Source: Colwellia psychrerythraea (GTDB lineage Bacteria; Pseudomonadota; Gammaproteobacteria; Enterobacterales; Alteromonadaceae). From it: 64,000 bases of DNA. Shown here piece by piece: positions 1-7,749 of this stretch (the stretch's first letter is position 1; each line of letters opens with the position of its first letter). The stretch covers positions 310,001-374,000 of the forward strand of contig NZ_JQED01000003.1 of assembly GCF_000764225.1 (NCBI RefSeq), in the 5' to 3' direction. Both the position numbers and the translations under genes were made by a program. Under the pieces are notes generated by a model, which ran no database searches, was not told the origin of the DNA, and saw only the letters and a program-made list of their open reading frames with translations.

Positions 1-584
1 GCAATCCAGATTTCATGGCTATCAAATAAGCTAAAAACAAACTTGTTGTTTGGCGCATCTACCAAACCAACAACTTTCGATCGAACTGGGCTGCCATCTT
101 TATTTTTTGGTTTAGTCGTTAAAACAGAACTGTCGATTGTAGCAACGAGTTCAAGGGTTTCACTGTTAAATACTTTTACGCCACCAGGGGTATAGTTTGA
201 TACCGCAACTAACTTGCCATCTTGGCTAATAGCACCACCAATACTGTTGCCAGACTGTAATATGCGTTTAGCTATTTTATCTTTTAGGATGTCTATTTTA
301 GTTAATCCACCATCACGTCCAAACACATAGGCATAGCGTTGATCACGTGAATACACAATCGATGCGTGAGATAAATCACCTAAACCATCTATTTCTGCTA
401 ATACTTCTTGGTGGCTATGATTAACAATTTGCACTTGACCTGTGGCGCGTTCAATAACAACACCCATATCTCCTGTGGCGCGAACTGGTATTTGGCTTAC
501 TTCATTTGGAGTGTAACTTGCGCAAGCGGCAATCACGCTAGATAGTATTGCCACGCTTGCTAATTTTAATAAGGGTGTGTTCAT
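1..584 (-). CDS. nirF: NirF-like haem d1 biosynthesis lipoprotein (3' end outside window)
   Basis: About 194 N-terminal codons are present; the gene runs off the left edge. The start has a lipoprotein-type signal (hydrophobic stretch ending VIAAC), then a beta-propeller-like d1-family domain with GDMGVVIERATGQVQIV, EGLGDLSHAS-type (here DGLGDLSHAS), YAYVFGRDGGLTKID and GNSIGGAISQDGK, which match NirF closely. NirF is a periplasmic protein needed for the last steps of haem d1 assembly, the cofactor of the NirS encoded at 2278. It lies 82 bp downstream of nirC on the same strand, so the two are probably one transcript. Family assignment is by recalled sequence resemblance. The d1 domains of NirF, NirN and NirS are related, but the lipoprotein start and lack of a c-type haem motif favour NirF. 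Confidence 0.85.
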   Translation of the reverse strand, partial: MNTPLLKLASVAILSSVIAACASYTPNEVSQIPVRATGDMGVVIERATGQVQIVNHSHQEVLAEIDGLGDLSHASIVYSRDQRYAYVFGRDGGLTKIDILKDKIAKRILQSGNSIGGAISQDGKLVAVSNYTPGGVKVFNSETLELVATIDSSVLTTKPKNKDGSPVRSKVVGLVDAPNNKFVFSLFDSHEIWI

Positions 585-666
585 CAGTTATCCTTTCATG
601 GTGCTATATTATTGCTAATAGTCTTTGCTTCTATATTCAGTAAATATTCTGTCTTGACTACTTGAT

Positions 667-1038
667 TCACTTGTCTGTTATTTTTCCCGCTTTTAATTGT
701 TGGGAAATCCAAAAGGCTTCTTGTTCGGTTAACAGTGTTTTCCATGGTGGCATTGCGGTACCAGCTCGGCCATGCAAAATAGTATGTTGTAAAAACAGTA
801 TTGATTTACCTTCAAGGTTTTCTGGTAACAAAGCGGGTCCCAAGCCGCCTTTTAAGGTCATGCCATGGCAAGAACCACAATCTTGTTTTACCGTATGGTT
901 AAGCTCATCTTTACGTGCTTGAGATAACACTTCATCACTGGTGATTTCATTTGCATAAGCAGCTGTTGTTACAAGAATAAGACTGAATAAATAAGTAGCG
1001 AAAGCTAAGCCGGTTAAGGTAATTTTATTAGGACTCAT
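667..1038 (-). CDS. nirC: NirC-like periplasmic monohaem cytochrome c
   Basis: 123 residues: an N-terminal signal sequence ending near AYAN, then one c-type haem site CGSCH at residues 54-58 and a likely distal Met in TAMPPW (Met96). Size and context fit NirC (cytochrome c55X), a small periplasmic electron carrier tied to NirS maturation and haem d1 synthesis. The gene sits directly upstream of nirF and divergent from nirS, with the hemerythrin gene between. GGA about 9 nt before the ATG serves as ribosome-binding site. An FNR/DNR-type palindrome lies about 100 bp upstream (1141-1154). It could also be called a generic cytochrome c (class I), but the nir context makes NirC the best name. Confidence 0.85.
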   Translation of the reverse strand: MSPNKITLTGLAFATYLFSLILVTTAAYANEITSDEVLSQARKDELNHTVKQDCGSCHGMTLKGGLGPALLPENLEGKSILFLQHTILHGRAGTAMPPWKTLLTEQEAFWISQQLKAGKITDK

Positions 1039-1140
1039 TTTATTTCCACTATGCTTTATTAAGTTGGCTTAACCTTATAACGGCTAGGGGATTAGTTTTT
1101 TGTCAAAGATCATACTTTGATGAGGAAGTGCGGGGCTTTT

Positions 1141-1154
1141 TTGATTTAAATCAT
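1141..1154 (-). promoter_or_regulatory. FNR/DNR-type box upstream of nirC
   Basis: TTGATTTAAATCAT matches the FNR/DNR consensus TTGAT-N4-ATCAA at 9 of 10 positions. A TATGAT hexamer on the minus strand (1109-1114) lies 36 bp downstream (centre to centre), close to but not exactly the class II activation geometry. The site suggests anaerobic or NO-dependent expression of nirC-nirF. The match is direct; which regulator binds is inference. Confidence 0.7.
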
Positions 1155-1218
1155 TTTATTCGAATTTATACGAATATTTGCTTGGTTTTTGCTCATTTTG
1201 AGCGAGTTGACTTTTACT

Positions 1219-1247
1219 AAAAAAAAGAGCTTCTAGGAAGCTCTTTT
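1219..1247 (-). terminator. Rho-independent terminator of the hemerythrin gene
   Basis: Stem GAGCTTC (1227-1233) and GAAGCTC (1237-1243) with a TAG loop, followed on the minus strand by a run of T (the A run at 1219-1226). It lies 34 nt beyond the hemerythrin stop, so nirC must have its own promoter. The T run at 1244-1247 could also stop rightward transcription. Confidence 0.8.
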
Positions 1248-1280
1248 GTGTGTTCATCTGTATGTATCTGTAATTAAGTG

Positions 1281-1847
1281 TTAATAAATGCCTTTATTGT
1301 GTAGGTGTTCAGAATACTGTTTATCGGTACCATTGATATGATTTATCAACCAATCCGATAAGAAACTTGCAATTTCCTCGAGCGCATCATGTCCTTTTTC
1401 ATTGTATAGTTGTACAAATTTTTCAACTTGTTCAATCATCACTTTATGCTGCGCTTTGTGGGCAATTAAATCAGGGTAATCATTCTCTTCCATCATTTTT
1501 TCTTCACGCTCAAAATGATACTTGGTATAGCTAATTAATTCGTTCAATGCTTCTTTTTCAAAAGATTCACTCATCGCGTAGTCATAAGCGATACTGAAAT
1601 TATTTAATAAGCTGATGAGCTTTTTATGATCATCATCAATGTGGGCGATACCAACGCTGTACTCTTCACGCCATTGCACTTGATTAGGATTAGACTTTTT
1701 CTTGTAAAGTACAGGAATAAGGATTAGCACTGCTATGAGGATCCAAGAAATGGGGTTCGTCATACTTGATAAAAAACCTAAAAAGATGGCAACAATAATT
1801 AAGCCGATGATAGCCGCATAAATAAATGACTTAGTGCGATTCTCCAT
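1281..1847 (-). CDS. Membrane-anchored bacteriohemerythrin
   Basis: 188 residues. Two hydrophobic segments (about 8-26 and 33-48) precede a complete hemerythrin domain. The expected diiron ligands are visible: His69 and His74 (HIDDDH), His111 with Glu115 (HFEREE), His130 and His134 (HKAQH), and His170 with Asp175 (HINGTD). Hemerythrin domains bind O2 or NO at a diiron site. The place between nirC and nirS, behind the same FNR/DNR-type boxes, suggests oxygen or nitric oxide handling during nitrite respiration; that role is inferred. AGGGG before the ATG is a good ribosome-binding site. The anchor plus cytoplasmic domain is less common than the soluble single-domain form. Confidence 0.85.
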   Translation of the reverse strand: MENRTKSFIYAAIIGLIIVAIFLGFLSSMTNPISWILIAVLILIPVLYKKKSNPNQVQWREEYSVGIAHIDDDHKKLISLLNNFSIAYDYAMSESFEKEALNELISYTKYHFEREEKMMEENDYPDLIAHKAQHKVMIEQVEKFVQLYNEKGHDALEEIASFLSDWLINHINGTDKQYSEHLHNKGIY

Positions 1848-1954
1848 GAAATACCCCTAAAAAAAATATGGTTAAATGATTAATAACGTTGGCTGAATAG
1901 TAGCGCTTAATGCTGATGAACAAGTAGTTATTTTATAATTCAAAGCGCAATTTA

Positions 1955-1968
1955 TTGACCTCGATCAA
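1955..1968. promoter_or_regulatory. FNR/DNR-type box, hemerythrin-nirS divergent region
   Basis: TTGACCTCGATCAA matches TTGAT-N4-ATCAA at 9 of 10 positions. TTGAC is a common half-site of denitrification regulators of the DNR/NNR group. It lies 108 bp before the hemerythrin start and 310 bp before nirS, in a 430-bp intergenic region. It could serve either gene. Confidence 0.65.
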
Positions 1969-2003
1969 TTTGTTTATTCTTTAAAAGTTATTTTTTTTTA
2001 AAC

Positions 2004-2017
2004 TTGATCTGAATCAC
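2004..2017 (+). promoter_or_regulatory. FNR/DNR-type box and likely nirS promoter
   Basis: TTGATCTGAATCAC matches the consensus at 9 of 10 positions. A GATAGT hexamer at 2040-2045 is centred 32 bp downstream, exactly the spacing of an activator at -41.5 (class II) with a start near 2052. That would leave a leader of about 225 nt before nirS. The leader can form a hairpin from AGTCGATTGG (2144-2153) and CCAATCAACT (2166-2175). The rest of the gap shows nothing else I recognise. Confidence 0.65.
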
Positions 2018-2277
2018 ATTTTCAAAAGTGGATATAGCTGATAGTGCTGATAGTAATATTTAGTTACATAAATGACGCATCAACTTTTTACACCGTAGTG
2101 TGTAAACAAAATTTCCTGAAGATGCCTTTTTTATCAGGATTTCAGTCGATTGGCTCAAACTAGCTCCAATCAACTAAATGAATACGACTAAAAAGTTAAG
2201 CATAGGTAAAACATGGTTAGTTAACTTGTTTAACGCCTTTAATAATTAAAGAATTTTTAATATCTGGAGAGTACCCA

Positions 2278-3906
2278 ATGAAAAAAGTAAAATATGGTCT
2301 TTCAGCACTTGGTTTAGCTATAGGCATGGCTGCTACTGGTGTTAGTATGTCAGTATCAGCTGCAGAGCCAACGTTATCTGAAGCTGATTTTGAAAAAGCT
2401 CAATTACATTACTTCCAACGTTGTGCTGGTTGTCATGGTGTTTTACGTAAAGGTGCAACGGGTAAAAACCTTGAGCCGAAAAACATGCTTAAAAAAGGTC
2501 AGAAGCGTTTAGAGAAAATCATTTCTCTAGGTACTGAAGGCGGCATGAACAACTTTGATGATTTATTCAGCAAAAAAGAAATTGCTAACTTAGCAACCTT
2601 CATTCAAATGACTCCTCCAGTTCCACCGGAAATGTCTTTAGAGCAAATGCGTTCTCACACTAAAGAGTTTGTAGCTCCGAAAGATTACCCAACTAAGCCA
2701 TTACATGGTTTAAACTGGAAAAACTTCTTTGTTGTAATCGAACGTGATGCAGGTACAGCGGCGATTGTTGATGGCGATACTAAGAAAGTTATTGCTCATA
2801 TTGATACAGGTTACGCTGTACATGTAATCAAAGGTACAGAGCATCATAAAATTGATCATGCAAAAGATGTTGGTCGTTTCTGGTACACCATTGGTCGTGA
2901 CGGTAAAGTTAACAAAATCGATTTATGGCAAACACCTGAAAAAATGTTAGTTGCTGAAACTAAAATGGCATATGACGCACGTGACATCGCAGTTTCTGGT
3001 GACGGTAAATATGTAATTGCTGGTGGTTACTGGCCTGCGCATTTCGTTATCATGGACGCTGTTACGTTAAACCCACTTAAAGTTGTTACTACTCGTGGTT
3101 ACAACACAAAAGGTGAGTACGTTAAGGAAGCACGTGTAGCTGCAGTTTACACTTCGCCTAATAAATCTGAATTTACTGTTGCTGTTAAAGAAACAGGTCA
3201 AATGTTGCAAGTTGATTACTCAGATTTAGATAACTTAACGATTACTAGCATTGCATCTTCTGAATTCTTACATGATGGTTTCTACGATCCATCAGGTCGT
3301 TACTTCCAAATTGCTGCTAACGCATCAAACAAGATGGTTATCGTTGATACTGAAACAGGTAAGCTAGAAGCACAAATTGATGTTGATTCACTTCCTCATC
3401 CTGGTCCAGGCGCTAACTGGATTGATGAAAAATGTGGTCCTGTTGGCGGTACTACTCACTTAGGTACTGGTTTAGTATCTGTTTGGGGTAATGATCCAAT
3501 TGGTCACCCAGATAACGCATGGAAAATGTGTTATGAAGTTGAAACTGATGGTGCTGGTGCATTTATCCGTACTCACGAAACTTCACAATACGTTTGGGCT
3601 GATCAACTTAAGCATCCTGAGCCAGAAATTCAACAATCTGTACAAGTTTTCGATAAGAAAACGCGTGAAATTGTTAAAACAATCCGTGTAACAACTGAGC
3701 CAGGTAAAGCAGCGCTTCACATGGAATTCAACAACGATGGTAGCGAAGTTTGGGTATCTGTTTGGAACCGTAAAGATGCTAAAAACCCTACTGGTGAAAT
3801 CGTAGTATACGATGCGAAATCACTTAAAGAGTTATATCGCATTAAAGGTTTAACTACGCCAACTGGTAAGTTCAACGTTTATAACCGTATGAACCACAAA
3901 ACCTAA
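2278..3906 (+). CDS. nirS: Cytochrome cd1 nitrite reductase (NO-forming)
   Basis: 542 residues with a Sec signal (cleavage near SVSAAEP). A cytochrome c domain carries CAGCH at 49-53, and an eight-bladed haem d1 propeller follows from about residue 140. Hallmarks are GYAVHV with the d1-iron ligand His182, IGRDGKVNKIDLW, AGGYWP, and the active-site histidines in FLHDG (His332) and PHPGPGAN (His374). The C-terminus ends in TPTGKFNVYN. The enzyme reduces nitrite to nitric oxide in the periplasm. All key residues are present, so it should be active. Its promoter region carries FNR/DNR-type boxes, and a terminator follows at 4053-4085. It is next to nirC, nirF and a NirT-type cytochrome. GGAGAG is the ribosome-binding site before the ATG. 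Confidence 0.95.
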   Translation: MKKVKYGLSALGLAIGMAATGVSMSVSAAEPTLSEADFEKAQLHYFQRCAGCHGVLRKGATGKNLEPKNMLKKGQKRLEKIISLGTEGGMNNFDDLFSKKEIANLATFIQMTPPVPPEMSLEQMRSHTKEFVAPKDYPTKPLHGLNWKNFFVVIERDAGTAAIVDGDTKKVIAHIDTGYAVHVIKGTEHHKIDHAKDVGRFWYTIGRDGKVNKIDLWQTPEKMLVAETKMAYDARDIAVSGDGKYVIAGGYWPAHFVIMDAVTLNPLKVVTTRGYNTKGEYVKEARVAAVYTSPNKSEFTVAVKETGQMLQVDYSDLDNLTITSIASSEFLHDGFYDPSGRYFQIAANASNKMVIVDTETGKLEAQIDVDSLPHPGPGANWIDEKCGPVGGTTHLGTGLVSVWGNDPIGHPDNAWKMCYEVETDGAGAFIRTHETSQYVWADQLKHPEPEIQQSVQVFDKKTREIVKTIRVTTEPGKAALHMEFNNDGSEVWVSVWNRKDAKNPTGEIVVYDAKSLKELYRIKGLTTPTGKFNVYNRMNHKT

Positions 3907-3914
3907 TTAACTTA

Positions 3915-4020
3915 TTCAGCTTGTTGCTGTATCGTCCAATTTAGGCATCAAGAGTACTCATTGACTATCGTCAACTCGGTACTCTTTCCTTTAAATAGAG
4001 CGATACAGCCTATAGCTGAA
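3915..4020. repeat. Nested inverted-repeat element after nirS
   Basis: Four concentric arm pairs fold around one centre: TTCAGC (3915-3920)/GCTGAA (4015-4020), GCTGTATCG (3926-3934)/CGATACAGC (4001-4009), AAGAGTAC (3950-3957)/GTACTCTT (3979-3986) and TTGAC (3961-3965)/GTCAA (3970-3974). The gaps between the two outer arms are five bases on each side. The long structure lacks a T tail and is separate from the terminator that follows. It could be an mRNA 3'-end stabiliser, a dispersed intergenic repeat or a cruciform. I see no second copy in the window. Confidence 0.6.
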
Positions 4021-4052
4021 CAGTTAATACGTTTACTGATTCAATAGTTAAA

Positions 4053-4085
4053 GGCATGGCTGATGCCATGCCCTTTTTATTTTCA
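4053..4085 (+). terminator. Rho-independent terminator of nirS
   Basis: GGCATGGC (4053-4060), TGAT loop, GCCATGCC (4065-4072), then CTTTTTATTTT. The T-rich tail (4071-4085) is also the left arm of a perfect 15-bp inverted repeat with TGAAAATAAAAAGGG at 4110-4124, so two hairpins overlap here. Confidence 0.8.
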
Positions 4086-4290
4086 TTACTTAAAAACAAC
4101 AAACGTTAGTGAAAATAAAAAGGGTGGTGATGATCTTATTACGCCTTAACGTACTGTGATTTGAATAATAAGAAATTACGGTAAGAAAACCTCCCTAGCT
4201 AACGCAGGGAAGAGAGCTGAATTTTTAGTTGATTTGTCGAAGTTAAGCTAATAATTTTTATCAAAAGTCGTCTGTTACCTAGAGGTAAGT

Positions 4291-6090
4291 ATGGCAAATA
4301 ACATCTTTTTTAAACCAAGTTTTTGGTCACGTAGACTCATTTGGGGCACCACTGTTTCGGGTGCAGTTATCTTTTTTGTTGTGGGTATTGTTTTTTGGGG
4401 TGGTTTTAATACCGCCATGGAAGCGACTAATACCACAGAGTTTTGTATCGGTTGTCATGAAATGAAAGACAATGTTTACAAAGAATATGCGCCAACTATT
4501 CATTATACAAACCGAACAGGGGTAAGAGCTGGTTGTCCAGATTGTCATGTTCCAAAGCCTTGGATACATAAAATGGTTCGTAAAATTCAGGCCTCTCGCG
4601 AGGTGTTTTTCTGGTTAACAGGTAAAATAGACACCCCTGAAAAATTTAATGAACATCGATTCGAATTAGCGCAAAGTGTTTGGCATGCAATGAAATCGAC
4701 TGACTCAAGAGAATGTCGTAACTGTCATAACTTTGAGTCAATGAACCCTGAATTCCAAAAGCCACGTGCACGTAAACAGCATATGAATGCTTTTGAAACA
4801 GGACAAACTTGTATTGATTGTCATAAAGGTATTGCTCACACTGATGTTCGCGATAAACTTTCTGAAGAAGAGCTTGAAAGAATTGAAGCACCAAACCCTG
4901 CTTATATCCGTGAAGTGCCACAAGCTTATATTGACGGCTTAGCACGTGTTGAAGCTAAAGAAGCAGCCGAAAAAGCTGCACTAAAAGCAGAAAAAATGGC
5001 AGAAAAAGCTAAAAATGAGCAAAAAATTTCTGACGCAGTTGCTCAAGCATTAGCAAATGCAGGAGCTGCTAAAGGAAAGGTTACAGCTAAGGCTAAATCT
5101 GCACCTACTGCAAGTAATATCAATGTGGACTGGGGTAAGTCAAAATCTATAGATATTGGCGTATTTTACCCTGGTACAGCATCTATTGAATGGATATTAG
5201 GCCGTAAACATGGTGGTAAACGTGCCTTTACTAAAGGTGACCGTTGTATTGAGTGTCACGGTGAAGAAATCGCTGACATTGGCAACAACATTGTTTCAGG
5301 GGAAAGTGAAAAAGACCTAGAGCCAAATGTTATTCCAGGTAAACGTGGTAGCTTTGATGTAACTATTGATGCAACGCATGATAGTGAAAACCTTTACTTG
5401 AGATTTAGCTGGCCAGAAGGTGAACATGCCGCAGTACCATTTGTTGATGGTGGGAAAATGGACCCAGAAAATCCAATGAAACTCGCCTTTATGCTGGCAA
5501 CTGATGATGTTGAATATGCCGACAGAGCAGGTTGTTGGGGCACGTGTCATGCGGATGCTAACTCTATGCCGTTTGGACCAGATGCAGATACGCTGAAAGG
5601 CAGTGATTTAGCTAAACGCCTTAAATTCGATACAGGTTCAGGTACAGGTGTTACTAAATACCTTAAAGAAACCCGAACTAAGTTAGAACTTAAAGGTCGT
5701 GGCGGTAAAGCACTCGGTGGTTGGGATAAACTAAAAGATCAAAGTGAAATTGATGCAGCGCAGAAGTCTAATCTATTTATGGATGTTGTTCGCTATAAAT
5801 CAGGCACCAAAGAAGTAGAAGATGGTCAAATTTTAGCAGAACGTGATATGCATAAAGGCATGGGCGCAGTTGTTGAAGCTTCACTTAAAAATGGTACTTG
5901 GTCAGTAATAGTTAAGCGTAAGCTTAAATCTGACAAAGCCGGTGATGTGAGTATTGAAGCTGGTAAGGTATATAACTTCGGCTTTGCAATACATGACGAT
6001 TACTCAAGCGCTCGTTATCACCATGTTTCTTTTGGTTATAAACTAGCACTTGATAATGCCGATGCAGAAGTGAATGCTACTAAGCAATAG
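4291..6090 (+). CDS. NapC/NirT-type tetrahaem cytochrome fused to an EB_dh-like haem domain
   Basis: 599 residues. One transmembrane helix (about 18-38) is followed by a NapC/NirT quinol-oxidising cytochrome with four CxxCH sites at Cys52, Cys82, Cys142 and Cys174. Next is a Lys/Ala/Glu-rich, probably helical linker (about 215-265). The C-terminal half resembles the haem-binding domain of ethylbenzene or DMSO-reductase-like dehydrogenase gamma subunits: SFDVTIDATHDSENLYLRFSW, WSVIVKRKL, YNFGFAIHDD and HHVSFGYKL. It adds CIECH (319-323) and an unusual CWGTCH (415-420, three residues between the cysteines). The protein is anchored in the inner membrane facing the periplasm and could pass electrons from quinol to NirS; that partner is inferred from position only. 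It has no close promoter box of the FNR type, so it may depend on a separate promoter. Confidence 0.85.
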   Translation: MANNIFFKPSFWSRRLIWGTTVSGAVIFFVVGIVFWGGFNTAMEATNTTEFCIGCHEMKDNVYKEYAPTIHYTNRTGVRAGCPDCHVPKPWIHKMVRKIQASREVFFWLTGKIDTPEKFNEHRFELAQSVWHAMKSTDSRECRNCHNFESMNPEFQKPRARKQHMNAFETGQTCIDCHKGIAHTDVRDKLSEEELERIEAPNPAYIREVPQAYIDGLARVEAKEAAEKAALKAEKMAEKAKNEQKISDAVAQALANAGAAKGKVTAKAKSAPTASNINVDWGKSKSIDIGVFYPGTASIEWILGRKHGGKRAFTKGDRCIECHGEEIADIGNNIVSGESEKDLEPNVIPGKRGSFDVTIDATHDSENLYLRFSWPEGEHAAVPFVDGGKMDPENPMKLAFMLATDDVEYADRAGCWGTCHADANSMPFGPDADTLKGSDLAKRLKFDTGSGTGVTKYLKETRTKLELKGRGGKALGGWDKLKDQSEIDAAQKSNLFMDVVRYKSGTKEVEDGQILAERDMHKGMGAVVEASLKNGTWSVIVKRKLKSDKAGDVSIEAGKVYNFGFAIHDDYSSARYHHVSFGYKLALDNADAEVNATKQ

Positions 6091-6130
6091 ATTGTAATAA
6101 CTATGACTTAGTTACTTAAGCAGAAAATAT

Positions 6131-6175
6131 AAGCCCCTTGTCTTACTTGAGAAAGTAATCAAGGGGCTTTTTTAT
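6131..6175 (+). terminator. Rho-independent terminator of the NirT-type gene
   Basis: AAGCCCCTTG (6131-6140) pairs with CAAGGGGCTT (6160-6169), followed by TTTTTATTT. It lies about 40 nt past the stop codon of the cytochrome gene. Confidence 0.85.
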
Positions 6176-6286
6176 TTATCCTAAAAGGGATTAACCATGA
6201 CATCACTCTGGCAAATGGTATAATTAGTCTATTCGCTGTTATTTATCCATAGCACAATTGCCAGTTTAAGCCGTTTAGGAATAATC

Positions 6287-6700
6287 ATGATCAATAAAGA
6301 CATTTATAAAAATAACCCACTACATGGCACAAGCCTAGAAACAGTATTAACCACCTTAGTTGATCATTATGGTTTTGAAATCTTAGCCGCTTATATGAAC
6401 CTAAATTGTTTCAAACAAAACCCTAGCATTGCCTCGAGTATAAAGTTTTTGAAAAAGACCTCGTGGGCACAAGAAAAGGTTGAAGCATTTTATATGTATC
6501 AATATCACAGCTTACCTAAAGCAGATGATGCTAACTTTGAATTGCCACCCCGTGACCGCATTGTACCTTCAGGACTAGAGCAAAGGCCACCGAAAGCGTT
6601 GAGCCTTGATGATGCTGAAGAATTACGAATGAAGCAAGCGAAGAAAACCCGTGAGCGCGCAGCTGCTTCAACGTCCGCAAACCCTTGGGGTAATAGGTAA
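6287..6700 (+). CDS. VF530 (DUF2132) family protein
   Basis: 137 residues. The first 70 match the VF530 family (NNPLHGTSLETVLTTLVDHYGFEIL, CFKQNPSIASSIKFLKKTSWAQEKVEAFY), a small helical domain reported to bind DNA. The C-terminal half (about 75-137) is an Arg/Lys/Ala-rich extension that looks disordered. Its biological role is not known. TAGGA before the ATG is an acceptable ribosome-binding site. The next gene, alkB-like, follows on the same strand after 24 bp, so the two may be co-transcribed. Confidence 0.8.
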   Translation: MINKDIYKNNPLHGTSLETVLTTLVDHYGFEILAAYMNLNCFKQNPSIASSIKFLKKTSWAQEKVEAFYMYQYHSLPKADDANFELPPRDRIVPSGLEQRPPKALSLDDAEELRMKQAKKTRERAAASTSANPWGNR

Positions 6701-6724
6701 GTAAACCATAGTCGATAACTTATA

Positions 6725-7360
6725 ATGATGGATTTATTTTCTTCTTTGCTCGATGAGCCGATTAACATTTTACCAAAAGACGGTGAGGTTAATTACTACG
6801 GCGAGATCATGCCTGATAGTGATAGCAATTATTACTTTGAGCGGCTGTTTAATACTATTGCTTGGCGCCATGATCAAGCGTTAGTGTTTGGTAAGATCAT
6901 CGAAACGAAAAGAAAAGTTGCCTGGTGCGCAGATACAATTGACGGTAAACCGTTTGCCTATCGTTATTCAGGAGTTACCAAATACTCTATACCCTTTACT
7001 CCTGAGTTACTCACGCTTAAAAAACTGGTTGAACAATATAGCAATGAAACTTATAACTCATGCCTGCTAAACCTTTACCACTCAGGTGAAGAAGGCATGG
7101 CTTGGCACAGTGATGGTGAGGCTGATTTGAAAGAGCAAGGGGCAATTGCCTCACTCAGCTTTGGCGCTGAGCGAAAATTTGCTTTTAAGCATAAACTCTC
7201 AAAAGAAGTTATTTCCTTACAACTTAAACCCGGCAGTTTATTAGTAATGAAAGGCACTACACAACAGCATTGGTTACACCGCTTACCCCCGACTAAAAAA
7301 ATCTCAGCGCCTCGGATAAACCTCACTTTTAGAACGATAGAAAAACCAGAACTTAAATGA
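6725..7360 (+). CDS. AlkB-type 2-oxoglutarate/Fe(II) dioxygenase
   Basis: 211 residues, a full-length AlkB-family protein of the ALKBH2/ALKBH3-like kind. Iron ligands are His128 and Asp130 (AWHSDGE) and His185 (HWLHRLP); RINLTFR (197-203) supplies the 2-oxoglutarate-binding arginines. The N-terminal NYYGEIMPD and YNSCLLNLYH segments fit the nucleotide-recognition part. It should remove alkyl groups from N1-adenine and N3-cytosine in DNA or RNA. It follows the VF530 gene closely. No Ada box or LexA box is visible upstream. Substrate preference cannot be read from sequence. Confidence 0.85.
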   Translation: MMDLFSSLLDEPINILPKDGEVNYYGEIMPDSDSNYYFERLFNTIAWRHDQALVFGKIIETKRKVAWCADTIDGKPFAYRYSGVTKYSIPFTPELLTLKKLVEQYSNETYNSCLLNLYHSGEEGMAWHSDGEADLKEQGAIASLSFGAERKFAFKHKLSKEVISLQLKPGSLLVMKGTTQQHWLHRLPPTKKISAPRINLTFRTIEKPELK

Positions 7361-7517
7361 CCTTAGTATGTTAACCAAATTTAATATGTGAACTGGCTTA
7401 AAAAATGCAGTTTATTGAATGGCAAGGTTAAACAAACAGCACATTAAAGTTAATCAAGCAATTCATCGTCATACTTATGGTTAGCTATGTTTGTGCTTCA
7501 TATTAAAGGTGAGCATT

Positions 7518-7700
7518 ATGACTATTGAAAAGAAACGGAATTACTTATTATACGGAAATCGGGTTGTAATCTACTTATCTAGTCTGATCGGACTCTATTT
7601 TGATATCAATATTGCTTATGTTTTGGCGTTAACCCTCTGGTTATGGCTACCACAGTGTTTATTACTCGAATTGAACCTGTTAAAAGCGATCAAGCATTAG
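7518..7700 (+). CDS. Small two-helix membrane protein, unknown function
   Basis: 60 residues if translation starts at the ATG at 7518, which has AGGTGAG a few bases upstream; a longer frame begins at 7491 without a ribosome-binding site. A basic N-terminus (TIEKKRNYLLYGNR) is followed by two hydrophobic stretches (about 16-30 and 33-52). No family recognised. It is convergent with the next gene. Confidence 0.55.
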   Translation: MTIEKKRNYLLYGNRVVIYLSSLIGLYFDINIAYVLALTLWLWLPQCLLLELNLLKAIKH

Positions 7701-7710
7701 GTCTTACTGA

Positions 7711-7747
7711 TTGCATTTTTATTGCAAAGTGCAAAAGAAATGCAATT
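7711..7747. terminator. Hairpin between convergent genes
   Basis: Outer arms ATTGCATTT (7711-7719) and AAATGCAAT (7739-7747) with an inner stem TTGCA (7723-7727)/TGCAA (7731-7735). It fills the gap between two convergent genes and may stop transcription in both directions, although no long T run follows. Confidence 0.4.
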
Positions 7748-7749
7748 TG

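Noticed and set aside
3961..3974. TTGACTATCGTCAA as an FNR/DNR box for the NirT-type gene
   Set aside because: It is the innermost stem of a larger nested hairpin, lies upstream of the nirS terminator and about 320 bp from the start of the next gene.
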